A stretch of 64,000 nt of DNA from Lucinisca nassula. Its lineage: Eukaryota; Mollusca; Bivalvia; Lucinida; Lucinidae. Where the stretch lies: the NCBI GenBank assembly GCA_963580285.1, contig OY757011.1, forward strand, positions 896,501-960,500, read 5' to 3'. Positions 42,126 through 52,960 of the stretch are shown piece by piece. The translations under genes and the position numbers were made by a program. The notes under the pieces were generated by a model. The model did not search any database. It saw nothing but the letters and a program-made list of their open reading frames with translations, and was not told the origin of the DNA. Each line of letters starts with the position of its first letter. Positions within the stretch are counted from its first letter, which is position 1.

Positions 42126-42824
42126 TGAATGACTACAACGGTACAAACAGTATCAGATCGGAACGAGTTTTCATGTGCGGCACTGACGTTGTTCTAACAT
42201 TGTTTCAATGTTGACGCAAAACAAGAATAAAAAGTATTTAATATGTCTTTGGTCGAGTACAATCAAAGAATGGTGATTATTACTTCCATAATCATTATCA
42301 CCATTTTCATATTATTGTTGCTATTATTATCACTCGTTGTTGTTGTTATTGCTGCTGCTGCTGTTGTTGTTACAGATGGCCCTATTTATAACGGTAACGT
42401 TCGTTCCCTCAATACTCGCCGTTATTAGGACTTTGGCGTAAAAAAGAATTCAAATAAGGTTATGTAATATACCTTTTTCCTCTAATTACTACAAGAAAGA
42501 AATGTTGTGGACATTCATTAAAATCGCACCCCCCCCTCCCCCACACCCAAACACGCATCAAAATTGCCAAAATTGTTCCTTATAACTCTCTAATACTAGC
42601 ATTTGGATTTTTCAAATAAAAAAAAAGCATTTCCAGTCAAAACATAGATTGTGGGTGCTCGTTTGTCAACCTCGTCCATGTTTTGGCAACATTTTGTACA
42701 ATAATTTCTACCCTTGTAACTCCCACTTTTATGTTTTATTCGATTTGAAGGGAGGGGGTGTAAATTGCGTATTTTTCGGCCTTTCCTAGGTTGTTAAACA
42801 CGCATAGTCACAATAAGGTCATAG

Positions 42825-43105
42825 ACCCCGCCCATCGGGGCTTGGAGAAATAGATTGGGCTGCATGGTGCTTCCACGCGCGGAGCTGAAACTGACTGCAC
42901 ATGAGTACTGGTAACCCGCTTAGAAGATCTAAGTTAGACCCTCCATGCATATAAACACTAGTGGGGGCGGGGGTATTTGGTGGCAGGGCTTGAAGTGTCA
43001 TTACATTTCGATGTCGGAAAAAAGTCTCAAAAAAATGAAAGCAACGTCTCCAAAATAACCTAAATAGTGTTGACGTGGACGTTTAACCTCAAATCAAACA
43101 AAGAA
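42825..43105 (+). mobile_element. SINE B
   Basis: From CCCCGCCCATCGGGGCTTGG to TTTAACCTCAAATCAAACAA; moderately diverged. Confidence 0.8.
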
Positions 43106-43294
43106 ACATAGTTAAGTTCATGAAAACGGATATAAAATATTTACTAGCCTATGATCAAGAAAAAAAAATGATGAAAATCATGATCATCTTTTTATTATTA
43201 TTATCATCATCATCATTTTTATTTATTTATTTAAATTTCATGTTAAAAGATATAAATAAAATATAAATAACATTTCTATAATGTAAAACTTCTG

Positions 43295-43510
43295 TTTTTA
43301 TTCGGACATAAATCCTGCCCCTTACGCACTGCAAGTGTGCCAAGTCACGCCCAGTTGGCTTTTGTGTTTATTCGGACATAAATCCTGGTCAATTAAAAAG
43401 TCTCATACGCACTGCAAGTGTGCCAAGTCACGCCCAGTTGGATGTGTGTTTATTCGGACAAAAATCGTGACCAATTAGAAAAGCGTCATGTACGCACCTC
43501 AAGTTGGCGA
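43295..43510. repeat. tandem repeat, ~75-80 bp unit, 3 copies
   Basis: Unit TTTATTCGGACATAAATCCT ... GCACTGCAAGTGTGCCAAGT, then CACGCCCAGTTGG. The third copy is diverged. Confidence 0.85.
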
Positions 43511-43604
43511 GAATTGCAGTATAAGGCCGGTAATTGTTAATAGGGGTGTGATTTTTATTTTAACTATTATAATCTTTTTTATATAGCTTTCTTGCGTACA
43601 TACA

Positions 43605-43607
<3 letters not shown>

Positions 43608-43675
<68 letters not shown>
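43608..43675. repeat. (TG)n microsatellite
   Basis: About 34 TG repeats. Confidence 0.97.
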
Positions 43676-43676
<1 letters not shown>

Positions 43677-43683
43677 CTCGCTC

Positions 43684-44109
43684 GCAACTCATACGCCCCG
43701 GAAACAGCTATTCTTGCAATTTAAATGTGTGCCCATTGAAGACAAGTCAGCCTGCGCATTTAAACAGTCAGATCAGAATATTCACTGGTGGCATGAAAAG
43801 CCGTACATCCTATACGTTCCATCACTGTTCCACAGAATGCACATGGAAGGCTTTCTGCAACAAGGTCTATCGGAACCCGAATTTTATGGTGACTTAGTAT
43901 TTAAATTCAGAAAAATATATAACCGCAATGACTTCAGTACCCAATTTCGTAAAATCATTCTTCGATATAAAAAGATTGGGTACAACATGGATATTATACG
44001 ACAGACTGCATGCATGGTAGTTAACCCAATCACGGTTGGCAACTTTGCTTCCCTCTTTAATTGCACGCCGGTGGGTCAGGCCTCAGATTCTATGACGGCT
44101 CCAACGTAA
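43684..44109 (+). pseudogene. family C RT C-terminus with an in-frame upstream segment
   Basis: An open frame runs from the end of the (TG)n into RT C-terminal sequence. From about 43848: LQQGLSEPEFYGDLVFKFRK, then FRKIILRYKKIGYN and ASLFNCTPVGQASDSM to TAA. The preceding ~55 codons (PIEDKSACAFKQSDQNIHWW) are not part of the RT as seen in other copies and are unidentified. The 3' UTR follows at 44110-44691. Confidence 0.7.
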
Positions 44110-44691
44110 AGGCTTATTGAGAATTAGAGAGATCTAATTCAAGGTAATGTTGGTTGGTGCCTGATGCTCTGTCTCTGGTCGGGCTCATCGGAGTCTAACT
44201 GTTGGTTTTCTTTTGCTCCAGCATTTCAGTGGTTTCTTGCTGTCGAGTCCTCACCGTTGTCTCACCTCTGTGGTTCTTTGATTTTTGTGTTCACGGAGAT
44301 GTTGCACTGATGAGTTAGGAGGCCTTCATGCGGACTGAACAAATTATTTGTCTAAATCGCGACGGAAGTAAGGGAGAGGATTGTGGCCACGTAAAATCGA
44401 TTTAAGCCCCCCAGTGGAAATCTTCCACTGACCGTTCCAAGGCGGCTCTTCTGTGGCGATTTATTTTATGTTGTTGTTTGTTACTTACTGTGTGTATCAC
44501 TTGTGTCTTTTAGTTTCGGATGACCATATGGCCATTTTGTGGGAAAGTAACTGTCCTTATGGCCTTCCTTTGTTTAGGTTTCCATTATGGTCTGGTCGCT
44601 TAATGTTTGTATTTCTTTCCCTTTGGTGTCTTTTATGGGTGGAGTAAGTTAATTGTATCAATTCCTGATCTTTGTTTTACTTCTACTTTGA
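44110..44691 (+). mobile_element. family C complete 3' UTR (subtype 2)
   Basis: Directly follows the RT stop. Contains TGATGCTCTGTCTCTGGTCG, CTAAATCGCGACGGAAGTAA and the terminal TTTTACTTCTACTTTG. This copy defines which dispersed fragments belong to the family. Confidence 0.9.
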
Positions 44692-44699
44692 TCAGACTG

Positions 44700-45540
44700 C
44701 GCGGATTCACAGGTTGCTCTGAGCCTGCGCTTGAAGCAAGTGTTAATTGTACGATTGGCTGTGCTCCGGTTCTAAAGGGATGACAGACATTTTTAAATCC
44801 ATTCCCAATGTGCTTATTTCCGAAGGTGAACATTTTTAACATAGGTTTAACGTTATTTTGTCGTTTTATATAATAATAATTGATTATTAACGATAAAAAT
44901 CTTATTTCCGTAACTTTTTTTTTCCTGTGACTTTTTCTGCGCACCGATTAAGTAAAGTGACCGGCTCGACATAACCTAAACAGTTCTTAAACTCCAAAGC
45001 AATTAAAAAAAAAACAACAACATAAAATGTTACATATAAATCCGTCTTCAAGCACAACACAAATATTTATTTTTCCGTTTCTTTTTACGTCAACGGCGAG
45101 TTCTGCTCTTTATAATCTAATCCGCTAACATACCTATCTATATCTGTCATTTTTCCCACCCCATGTATTACGCAACATCAGCCATCTGTTTGGCCATGTG
45201 TTTTTCTAAGATATTCAAAACCGATAATTACTGAAATCAATGGTCATTATAACAAATAAACACTGGAAAATATGTTGCAAAGCAGAAAATAATTTTCGTT
45301 TGTGCCGAAGGTTTTTTTTTTATGGATTTCAATCAGGCTTCGCTTTTACTAGACATGTCATTCTTTCTGCAAATGACAAAATTGCCAAAATGAATTTGAC
45401 GCCGTTGTTGTAAGCTGTTTGGAGTGGGTATGTACATTTTTATACCGACATACTCTTTAAAACTATATCATCTTTGTAATATTGATTGAATGAATAATTG
45501 ATAAGAGCCACGTAACATCGGTCTTCGGGTTTCTCTATTC
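44700..45540. other. no gene recognised
   Basis: A short SINE A fragment (AAAGTGACCGGCTCGACATAACC) at about 44955-44985; otherwise AT-rich unique sequence. Confidence 0.45.
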
Positions 45541-45542
45541 CA

Positions 45543-46040
45543 TCACGAAAACACGTCTAATTAATTGTGAGCCCCTTAACCACCACCCCCACCCCCGCCT
45601 TTTAAATAGTAAAACTGGGGACTAAAGTAAAATTATTTTTCTTGATTCTGAAAAAAAAAAACAAAAAAACATAGATAGTCTGAGCTATATTTAGAGCAGA
45701 TCTAAGACAATACATATGTATGGCAAACATAGAATTAGGTACACGTCAGCACCGCCTCATTGAGTCGGTTCTCACTGGTACACACAATCTATAATTCTGA
45801 GCAAAATAAATGAAGTAACACACCCATGTGATATACTGCATTCTCCGTATCTCCAACAAGCATATTTTTTGTGATGACAGATTGTCATATTTTTTTAGGA
45901 ATCTATTTTTTATGCTCCAAGCATATACCGTAGCTGCTCGTTAGTACGGCCCCATCTATGTTCTGGACCAAAAATAAGAAGGACTATATATTCCCTGTAA
46001 ACCCAGTTCTGTCTGTATAAAGTGGTGTTTACAGGAGTGT
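45543..46040. mobile_element. two decayed MITE D/D2 remnants
   Basis: ATCACGAAAACACGTCTAAT at 45543 and hairpin relics near 45740-45790 and 45925-45960 (CAGCACCGCCTCATTGAGTC; CTGCTCGTTAGTACGGCC). Confidence 0.55.
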
Positions 46041-46229
46041 TTATTACGCAAACGTGTTTGAAACAGAAAGCGAGGATTGCAATGTATCTGCACAAACCGC
46101 AGTTTGTCTGTAAATAAGATTTAAACTTGCCAAAAGGTGACTGAAACTTGCGAAAGGAAAGAGTATATATCTCTTTCAAAAGACATTCCGCGGTTGTTGT
46201 TGTTCTTTTTCTAATATGCTGTCATTTTT

Positions 46230-46665
46230 TTGGCGTCCCCGTCAAAACTATTCAGATGATTTTGGAGACCTAGACCTAAACAGTTTATCAGTAATCAAGT
46301 TAGGTTGTGTTTCAGTTCTGCGCTCTGCACCATACAGCCAAATCTATTTCTCCAAGCCCAGATGGGCGGTGCGCCAATATAATGAATATCTTTGGCGGCC
46401 TCGGATGCGCACTTGCGTGTTGATCGAGAGAACGCGGCTTCGATACCTGCCGGGGTCGGCAACATTCTTTCCTGGAGATTGATAATGAAATCTTTGCTAC
46501 GGTCATTCGCTCCCTTTCACTGATTCAAGAAGGGCACTTGTCAGTTTCAGGCGAAATAATGTGCGCTGTACTGGTTAACCGCTTACGCATAAGCCTTCCC
46601 AGAAAAAGTGTGGATAGGTAAACTGACCGGCTCGTTATGACCTAAATAGTGTTGACTAAACTCCA
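46230..46665. mobile_element. decayed SINE B (minus) followed by SINE A (plus)
   Basis: 46230-46390 has GGCGTCCCCGTCAAAACTAT and ATTTCTCCAAGCCCAGATGG. 46394-46665 has GATACCTGCCGGGGTCGGCA and ends ACCTAAATAGTGTTGACT. Confidence 0.75.
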
Positions 46666-46772
46666 ATACACTAAATCCAAACACACTTATTATGTATATC
46701 TTGATATACTGGTTTATAATTAAGAACCTAAAATTAAGTTTTTACAGGATCTTTTTCATCCGCTACCTTAGA

Positions 46773-46936
46773 AGCCTCCGTGGTGTAGTGGTTACGCTAC
46801 TCGCCTTGTAAACCAGGGGTCGCAGGATCGATCCCGGGTTTCTCCAGACTTACGGATGAGTCTTTAAACCGAGGTCCCGTCTCCGTATGACCTTAGCTGT
46901 TGGTGGGATGTAAAACTCAAACACCCACTCACTCAC
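46773..46936 (+). mobile_element. SINE V, full length, 15-bp target duplication
   Basis: 164-bp tRNA-derived SINE between TCATCCGCTACCTTA (46758-46772) and TCATCCGCTTCCTTA (46937-46951). Head GAAGCCTCCGTGGTGTAGTG, B box GGATCGATCCC, conserved body CCGTATGACCTTAGCTGTTG, tail (ACTC)n. It resembles widespread molluscan SINEs of the V-SINE/RUDI or MESC kind; the exact family is not certain. Confidence 0.93.
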
Positions 46937-47177
46937 TCATCCGCTTCCTTAAAAAATGGTTAAGTGGGATTTACAAAGATATTTCATTATTCACCCGGAA
47001 CTGCTCATAGAGACAGATTATAAGCACACACTGACAGTAACTTCAACACGTGAACAAGTCCGTGAAAAGAGCATCCCTCTTAATGTGTTCTATAAAATGG
47101 CTGTCCTTTGGAAGCAAGGAAAATACCACAGAACTGGGAAATATGAAGTGTACATGTTTTCTGAGCCAGACTAGAAA

Positions 47178-47480
47178 ACCCCACTTTATATAGAGACAAC
47201 TGGGATTTATTTGGTATAATTATTTTTCTTATTTCTGCTCCAAGACATAGGTTGTGGGTACTCGTTAGAAGCGCCTCAATGAGGCCGTTCTAACGAACAC
47301 CCACATCACATTTTGTACTCGTTAGAAGCGCATCAATGAGGCGATTCTTACGAGCACCCACAACCTATGTTTGGTGTGAGAATAAGAAAAATATAAAAAA
47401 AAAAAAAATATCAGAAAAATGTCCGTTTTTGAGATATGAAAAAAATGCACAAAGTATCACAGGTATGTTATCGTAATGAC
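47178..47480. mobile_element. MITE D2 with duplicated arms
   Basis: ACCCCACTTTATATAGAG-type arm, two partial hairpin arms (GTACTCGTTAGAAGCGCCTC and GTACTCGTTAGAAGCGCATC), right end GTATGTTATCGTAATG. Its other terminal arm (CACGTGAACAAGTCCGTGAA) lies at 47048, about 100 bp away, so this copy is interrupted or rearranged. Confidence 0.65.
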
Positions 47481-47974
47481 TCGAAGTGGCCAATATAAGG
47501 TTTTAATTGCTGTCATGAAATCGACTCGTAGTGCAAAAACAAAATGTCCAATTATTGCATAAATATCATTCTTACAACATATGAGTGATAGCATTTATAT
47601 GCTTAATTATGATTTTTAAAATGGAAATTGTTGCGAATTTGTTTCGGATTACAGTTTGACAGCCAATGCGGGTGATTATCGCAAGTGGGCGGGTCCTGAT
47701 ACCAGGCGCTATGTCAGGCTCCTCCTATTCTAAAATGTGCTTCTATTCATTGGCTGATTTGTTTATTCTTACTTCGAATGATTCGTCAAATACCTTTTAT
47801 AACTGATGATGTTTATTTGCATATTTGCATATATATTCAGGTAAACTATACTAAAAGAACATGTAGATAAATGCATGCTGGGTTATGACCCATTAATACC
47901 TTTTTAATAGGTGTTTAGGAAATTGAAATATGCTGTTTGCATTTTTTTCCCCAAAAAGCTACGTTTAAACCATC

Positions 47975-48610
47975 ATGTGATGATGATGATGGATGGTGAT
48001 GATGGATGATGATGGTGGATGATGATGGATGAAATTGGACAATAGTTGAATGGATTGATGATAGATGAATGGATGGATGAATGGGTGGTTGATGGATGGA
48101 TAGATGATGATGACGATGGATGATGGTGACGATGGATGATGATGGGTGATGGGTGATGATGGATGATTTTGTTTTGTTTGATTTGAGGATTAACGTCACC
48201 GTCAACAATGTAAGGGTCATTTTGGAGACGTTGCTTCCAATTTTGTGGGACTTTTACCCGACATTGAGATGAAATGATATCTCAAGCCCTGCAGCCCGAC
48301 GAAACCAATAGGGTTTATAAGCATGGACGGTCCGACACTCGCACCGCTTTGCCTGGGCAGGCTTAGATCCTCTAAGTGGTAAACCAGTACTCGTGTGCGG
48401 GTCGGTTTCAGCTCTGCGTGAAAGCATCATGCAGCCCATCTTTTTCTTCAAGGCCCGATGGGCGGGGGCAGAGATGATGAATGATAAACGATAGGTGATG
48501 ATGGATAATGGATGGTTTTGTTTGTTTGTGATGAAGGATGATGATGATGATGATGATGATGAAGGATGACGATTGATGATGATGAAGGATGACGATGATG
48601 ATGTTACGGA
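47975..48610. repeat. (GATG/GAT)n array interrupted by SINE B
   Basis: GATGATGGATGG-type repeats at 47975-48167 and 48473-48604 surround a SINE B. Confidence 0.9.
48168..48472 (-). mobile_element. SINE B inserted in a GAT microsatellite
   Basis: Minus orientation. Flanks GATGATGGATGAT (48155-48167) and GATGATGAATGAT (48473-48485) could be a target duplication, though the repeat nature of the site weakens this. Confidence 0.85.
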
Positions 48611-48691
48611 CCGCAATTCTTCCCTTCAATTATCTATCTTGGTCGATTATATGCATAGCTTATAGTCTGGGAACTGCATCAGGGAGTCGAA

Positions 48692-48765
48692 TCGTTGGTT
48701 CAATGGTTAGCATTTAACTGTCACCCGCACGGGCCTGGTTCGAATCCCACAAGCTGCAGGATTTT
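48692..48765 (+). repeat. tRNA-derived sequence (Asp-like), SINE head or tRNA pseudogene
   Basis: GTTGGTTCAATGGTTAGCAT (A box region), loop CTGTCAC (GTC anticodon position) and GGTTCGAATCC (B box). Stems pair poorly, so not a functional tRNA. It is flanked by a repeated segment (ACCGCAAT...AATTATCTA near 48610 and 48912). Confidence 0.6.
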
Positions 48766-48962
48766 TTTTTCAGCTATGCTTCGTTCCTTTGTTACGGCTT
48801 TTATGTCCCAAGACTGGGGATCGTCCGCGATCGGACTTTATTTCGCCGAAAATGTCTTCGTGCCGAATATATTGGCTCCTCGCCATCTCTTGAATTGGGG
48901 GTATGTTACTGACCGCAATGCCACCCTTTAATTATCTACCTTGGTAGTTTATATACATTAGC

Positions 48963-49255
48963 CTCCGCCCATCGGGGCTTAAAGAAATAGATGGGCTGCA
49001 TGATGCTTCCACGCAGAGCTGAAACCGACCGCACACGAGTACTGGTAAACCCCCTAGAGGATCCAGCCTGCCCAGGCAATGCGGTGCGAGTCGGCCCGTC
49101 CATACTTATAAACCCAACTGGTTCCATTGGATGGCGGGGCTTGAGAAGTCATTTCATCTCAATGCCGAGTGAACGTCCCACAAAATTGGAAGCAACGTCT
49201 CCAAAATGACCTTTACAGTATTGACGGGGACGTAAACTTCAAATCAAACAAACAC
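48963..49255 (+). mobile_element. SINE B with ~15-bp target duplication
   Basis: Flanks GTTTATATACATTAGC (48947-48962) and GTTTATATACATAGC (49256-49270) differ by one base. Confidence 0.88.
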
Positions 49256-49290
49256 GTTTATATACATAGCTAGTGGGTTTATAACCAATC

Positions 49291-49365
49291 TCTGAGACCT
49301 GGCTCAGTGGATAGAGCATTGGACTTGAACCCGACCGGCCCGGGTTCGAATCCCATGATGGGCGG
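49291..49365 (+). repeat. tRNA-derived sequence, SINE head or tRNA pseudogene
   Basis: GACCTGGCTCAGTGGATAGA (A box) and GGGTTCGAATCCC (B box) with the right spacing. The T-stem and anticodon stem are imperfect. Downstream ATGCTTCTTTCTTTGTTGCG resembles the segment after the tRNA-like sequence at 48692. Confidence 0.6.
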
Positions 49366-49550
49366 GGATGCTTCTTTCTTTGTTGCGAGTAACTAGCGAG
49401 TGAAGTAGATGTTTGAGTGTCATGATAAACAAGCCAGGACAAAAATCTACGACTGATATCAGTCTACTGTGGGACAAGAATATCGCTTTGTGCGACAATG
49501 TCTCAAACTGTTGTCTCACTAGAGTTCATGTCAGAATCAATTACTTACGC

Positions 49551-50130
49551 TTGAAGAAATATATGGGCTGCATGATGCTTCCACGCAGAGCTGAAACCGA
49601 CCGCACATGAGTACTGGTAAACCGCTTAAAGGATCTAAGCCCGTCCAGGCAAAGCGGTGCGAATCGGCCCGTCCATGCTTATAAACGCTATTGGTTTCAT
49701 TGGGCGACAGGGCCGGCCCCCGCCCATCGGGGCTTGAAGAAATATATGGGCTGCACGATGCTTCCACGCAGAGCTAAATCCGACCCGCACACGAGTACTG
49801 GTAAACCGCTTAGAGGAGCTAAGCCTGCCAAAGCAAAGCGGTACGGGTCGGGCCGTCCAAGCATATAAAACCCTATTGGTTTCATTGGGTGACAGGGCTT
49901 GAGATGTCATTTCCTCTCAACGTCGGGTAAAAGTCCAACAAAATTGGAAGCAACGTCTCCAAAATGACCTTTACAGTGTTGACGGGGACTTTAAACCTCA
50001 AATCAAACAAACAAAATTGGGCGACAGGGCTTGAGATGTCATTTCATCTCAATGTCGGAATAAAAGTCCCACAAAATTGGAAGCAACGTCTCCAAAATGA
50101 CCTATACAGTGCTGACGGAGACATTAAACC
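49551..50130 (+). mobile_element. SINE B interrupted by another SINE B
   Basis: The outer copy occupies 49551-49713 and 50017-50130. The inner copy lies at 49714-50016. Confidence 0.9.
49714..50016 (+). mobile_element. SINE B, full length, exact 14-bp target duplication
   Basis: 303 bp between TTGGGCGACAGGGC at 49700-49713 and 50017-50030. Starts CGGCCCCCGCCCATCGGGGC, which fixes the 5' end of the family. Confidence 0.93.
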
Positions 50131-50625
50131 CCAATTAAAAAAAAAAACAAACATAAAAGGGTAATATATGCACACTTCGGACGTGCCCGCCCATTGAACA
50201 GTCAAATGAGCATGCGTACCTACAAAAACTCTTCTGGGCAAACACATCCGAAGACCCGTTTCCGCTTAACACGACTAATTCGTCGTGAAGGCCGCATGAT
50301 TCTCCTGTTCCCGTACAATTAAACAAAATTGCATATTTCATTTTATGTACCGATTGTATTTGATGATTTTTCTGATTTTGATTTTTCAGGTCTTCTGGAC
50401 AGTTATACTATAATCGTTTCTATAGGCCGAGAGTCCAACAGAGAGATACCTTTGTACTTAACCTATGAACCAGATGCATGAGATAGCTTTGTTTGGTGAC
50501 ATGAAAGGTTATGGTAGCATGCCAAACCAAACGAAAATATATTAGCATACAATGGATTGTTGTTGTTTTTTTCACAGACCGATAAACAAACATTTTTAAT
50601 GAATCGCACGGGCATTACACAGCGT
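50131..50625. other. no gene recognised
   Basis: No supported feature. Confidence 0.4.
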
Positions 50626-50700
50626 TGTTTGTTTGAACTGAGGTTTTTACCTCCCCGTCAACGCTATTTATATCATGCTTAAGATGCTGCTTCCAATTCT
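50626..50700 (-). mobile_element. SINE B remnant at the right inner boundary
   Basis: GTTTGTTTGAACTGAGGTTT ... GCTTCCAATTCTGGG: tail and 3' part of an inverted SINE B, cut where the right inverted repeat begins. Confidence 0.7.
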
Positions 50701-52484
50701 GGGGTCCCCAACGGTGCGCTTGGGCTGACCATGCCCTTCCCTTCAACTTCATAAAAGGCGATCCTCTGTGGCCATTCTTCCACTACTGCCCACCAGTATA
50801 GAGGTCTTAGAAATATAATACCAGAACGGAGGAAAGCTCCTCTGTTAGGCTAAACTGATTTTCGAAACATTTTCACGTGCAGAATAATGTTAAAATAACA
50901 ATCTCAGCAAGGGTTAATTCCTTGGAAACCTTTATTGGTAAGGGACCAGCTGAACAGAGAATTGTATGCTGAGCCATATGTAAGACTCTAAAGTATTCTT
51001 TCAACAGAGGGAAACTCTTGTGTATATTAGAACAGAGGAAAAATCCTCTATTGAGATGAACTGGTTTTCACGAGAAAATCCTCGGTTCAGATCGTATGCC
51101 TGATGCCTTGACTTGGGCTGAGCCATATTTAAGGTTTAAAAAATATTCTTTCAACAGAGGAAAAATCCTCTGTTGCCCGCGTGGACTGTATATATCAGAA
51201 CAGAGGAAAAATCCTCTGTTGAAATGAACTGATTTTCAGAAGATTTTTACGTGCGGAATAATGTTAAATAAATCTCAGCAGGATTAATTCCTTGGAAGGG
51301 TCCAGCTCAACAGAGGAAAAATCCTCTGTTCGTATAGTACATCTGATGCCTTGACTTGGACAAGGTTCTAAATTTTTTTTTTTCAGCAGATGAAAAATCC
51401 TCTGTTGCCCACTTGCACTGTATATATCAGAACAGAGGAAAATATCCTCTGTTGAGCTGAACCGATTTTCAATAGATTTTCACGTGCTGAATAATATTAA
51501 ATAACAAATCTCAGCAGAAGTTAACTTGGAAAGCTTCATTGGTAAGGGTACAGCTGAACAGAGGAAAAATCCTCTGTTCGGATTGTATGCCTGATGCCTT
51601 GAGTTGGGCTGAGCTATATGTAAGGTAACAAAATAATCTTTCTTCTGTTGCCCGCGTGGACTGTATATATCAGAACAGAGGAAAAATCCTCTGTTGAGCT
51701 GAACTGATTTCCAATACATTTTCACGTAATAAGAAATCTCAGCAGAAGTTAACTCCTTGGAAACCTTCATTTGTAAGGGTCCAGCTGAACAGAGGAAAAA
51801 TCCTCTGTTCGGATTGTATGCCTGATGCCTTGACGTGGGCTGAGCCATATACAAGGTTTAAAAATATTCTTTCAACAGAGGAAAAATCCTCTGTTGCCCG
51901 AGTGGACTGTATATTTCAGAACAGAGGAAAAACCCTCTGTTGAGATGAAATGATTTTCAATAGATTTTCATGTGCGGAATAATGTTAAATAACAAATCTC
52001 AGCTGGAGTTAACTCCTTGGAAGGGTCCAGCTCAACAGAGGAAAATTCCTCTGTTCGGATAGTATGTCTGATGCCTTGATTTGGGCAAGGTTCTAAAAAT
52101 ATTCTTTCAACAGAGGAAAAATCTGTGGACTGAGTATATAAGAACAGAGGAAAAATCCTCTGTTGATTAGAGTTGGAACCCTTGGCATGTACTTTCTGAA
52201 CTCTGTACAATGCCACAACAGAGGAAAAATCCTCTGTTCAATGTGGTATCGTGTACAACTGAAAAGGAAGGAAAAGCTGAAAAAGGCACTCTAACGTGCG
52301 GCATCGAACAGGGTCAAAATTTGAAAATGACCCTTCTAAAGAGAGGAAATTTCCTCTGTTCCATCCAAGCTGTCAGACCAAAAGAGGACCAAAATTGATA
52401 TATGACAATGTCATATTTGGACTTTATACCTCAAAAAAGGGATTCAAATGGGAAAATCCCTTTTTAAATGGGAAGACGTTTTGT
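50701..52484 (-). repeat. right terminal inverted repeat with palindrome array
   Basis: Inverted counterpart of 36858-38818, about 180 bp shorter through differences in sub-repeat number. The outer 300 bp differ from the left arm by only a few substitutions by eye. Confidence 0.9.
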
Positions 52485-52960
52485 GTCTTTTGGTTTTGGA
52501 TGGCTATATGGCCATTTTGTTGGAAAGTAACTGTCCTTATGGCCTTCCTTTGTTTAGGTTTTCATTATGGTCTGGTCGCTTAATGTTTGTATTTCTTTCC
52601 CTTTGGCGTCTTTTATGGGTGGAGTAAGTTAATTGTATCAATTCCTGATCTTTGTTTTACTTCTACTTTGATACCTGCCGGGATCTGCAACATTCTTTTG
52701 TGGATATTGATCATGAAATCGTTCCTAAGGCCATTCTCTCCCTCCCGCTTATTCAAGAAGTTGTCCGTTTCTGGCACTGTACCGATTAACCGCTTACGTA
52801 TAAGCCTGTCCAGAAAAAAGTATGGATAAGTAAACTGACCGCCTCAAAAATGACCTAAATAGTGTTGACTGGTCCGTTCCATTCCAATACAAACAAATAA
52901 AACGCATTTGGGTGCTGAAATCATTGCAAGCATATATGTTTCTTAATTTATTGGATTAAA

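Larger units (their letters stand above)
36858..52484. mobile_element. 15.6-kb element with ~1.8-1.96 kb palindrome-rich inverted repeats
   Basis: Both ends read inward AACGTCTTCCCATTTAAAAA and stay near-identical for several hundred bases, with overall similarity extending to 38818 on the left and 50701 on the right. TTGT flanks both ends in a split family C copy, giving a 4-bp target duplication. The interior (38819-50700) holds only other repeats: MITE D/D2, SINE A, B and V, family C, microsatellites. No transposase, integrase or polymerase is visible. It resembles a giant foldback element; the superfamily is unknown. Confidence 0.8.
36603..52672 (+). mobile_element. family C UTR (subtype 2) split by the 15.6-kb element
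   Basis: The left piece 36603-36857 ends TGTGTATCACTTGT. The right piece 52481-52672 begins TTGTGTCTTTTGGTTTTGG and ends ACTTCTACTTTG. Uninterrupted copies (for example 44501 and 18346) read CACTTGTGTCTTTT, so the pieces join exactly if TTGT is counted once. Confidence 0.85.
36570..52890 (+). mobile_element. SINE A split into two halves 16 kb apart
   Basis: The head CCTCGATAGCTCAGTCGGAT at 36573-36602 and the body ATACCTGCCGGGATCTGCAA onward at 52673-52890 are complementary parts of one SINE A. About 25 bp (the B-box region) are missing between them. The gap is filled by a family C fragment which is itself split by the 15.6-kb element. Confidence 0.75.

Noticed and set aside
43499..43687. 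His/Thr- or Val/Cys-repeat ORFs over the (TG)n run
   Set aside because: Microsatellite translation.
46956..47174. 72-codon ORF between SINE V and MITE D2
   Set aside because: It contains a MITE D2 end (CACGTGAACAAGTCCGTGAA), so it is a chance frame across repeat junctions.
48692..49365. Functional tRNA genes
   Set aside because: A and B boxes are good, but anticodon and T stems do not pair well, and the sequences continue into SINE-like bodies.
36858..52484. Polinton/Maverick identity for the 15.6-kb element
   Set aside because: Size would fit, but the duplication is 4 bp rather than the usual 6, no PolB, integrase or capsid genes are inside, and the virus-like cassette lies outside at the left window edge.
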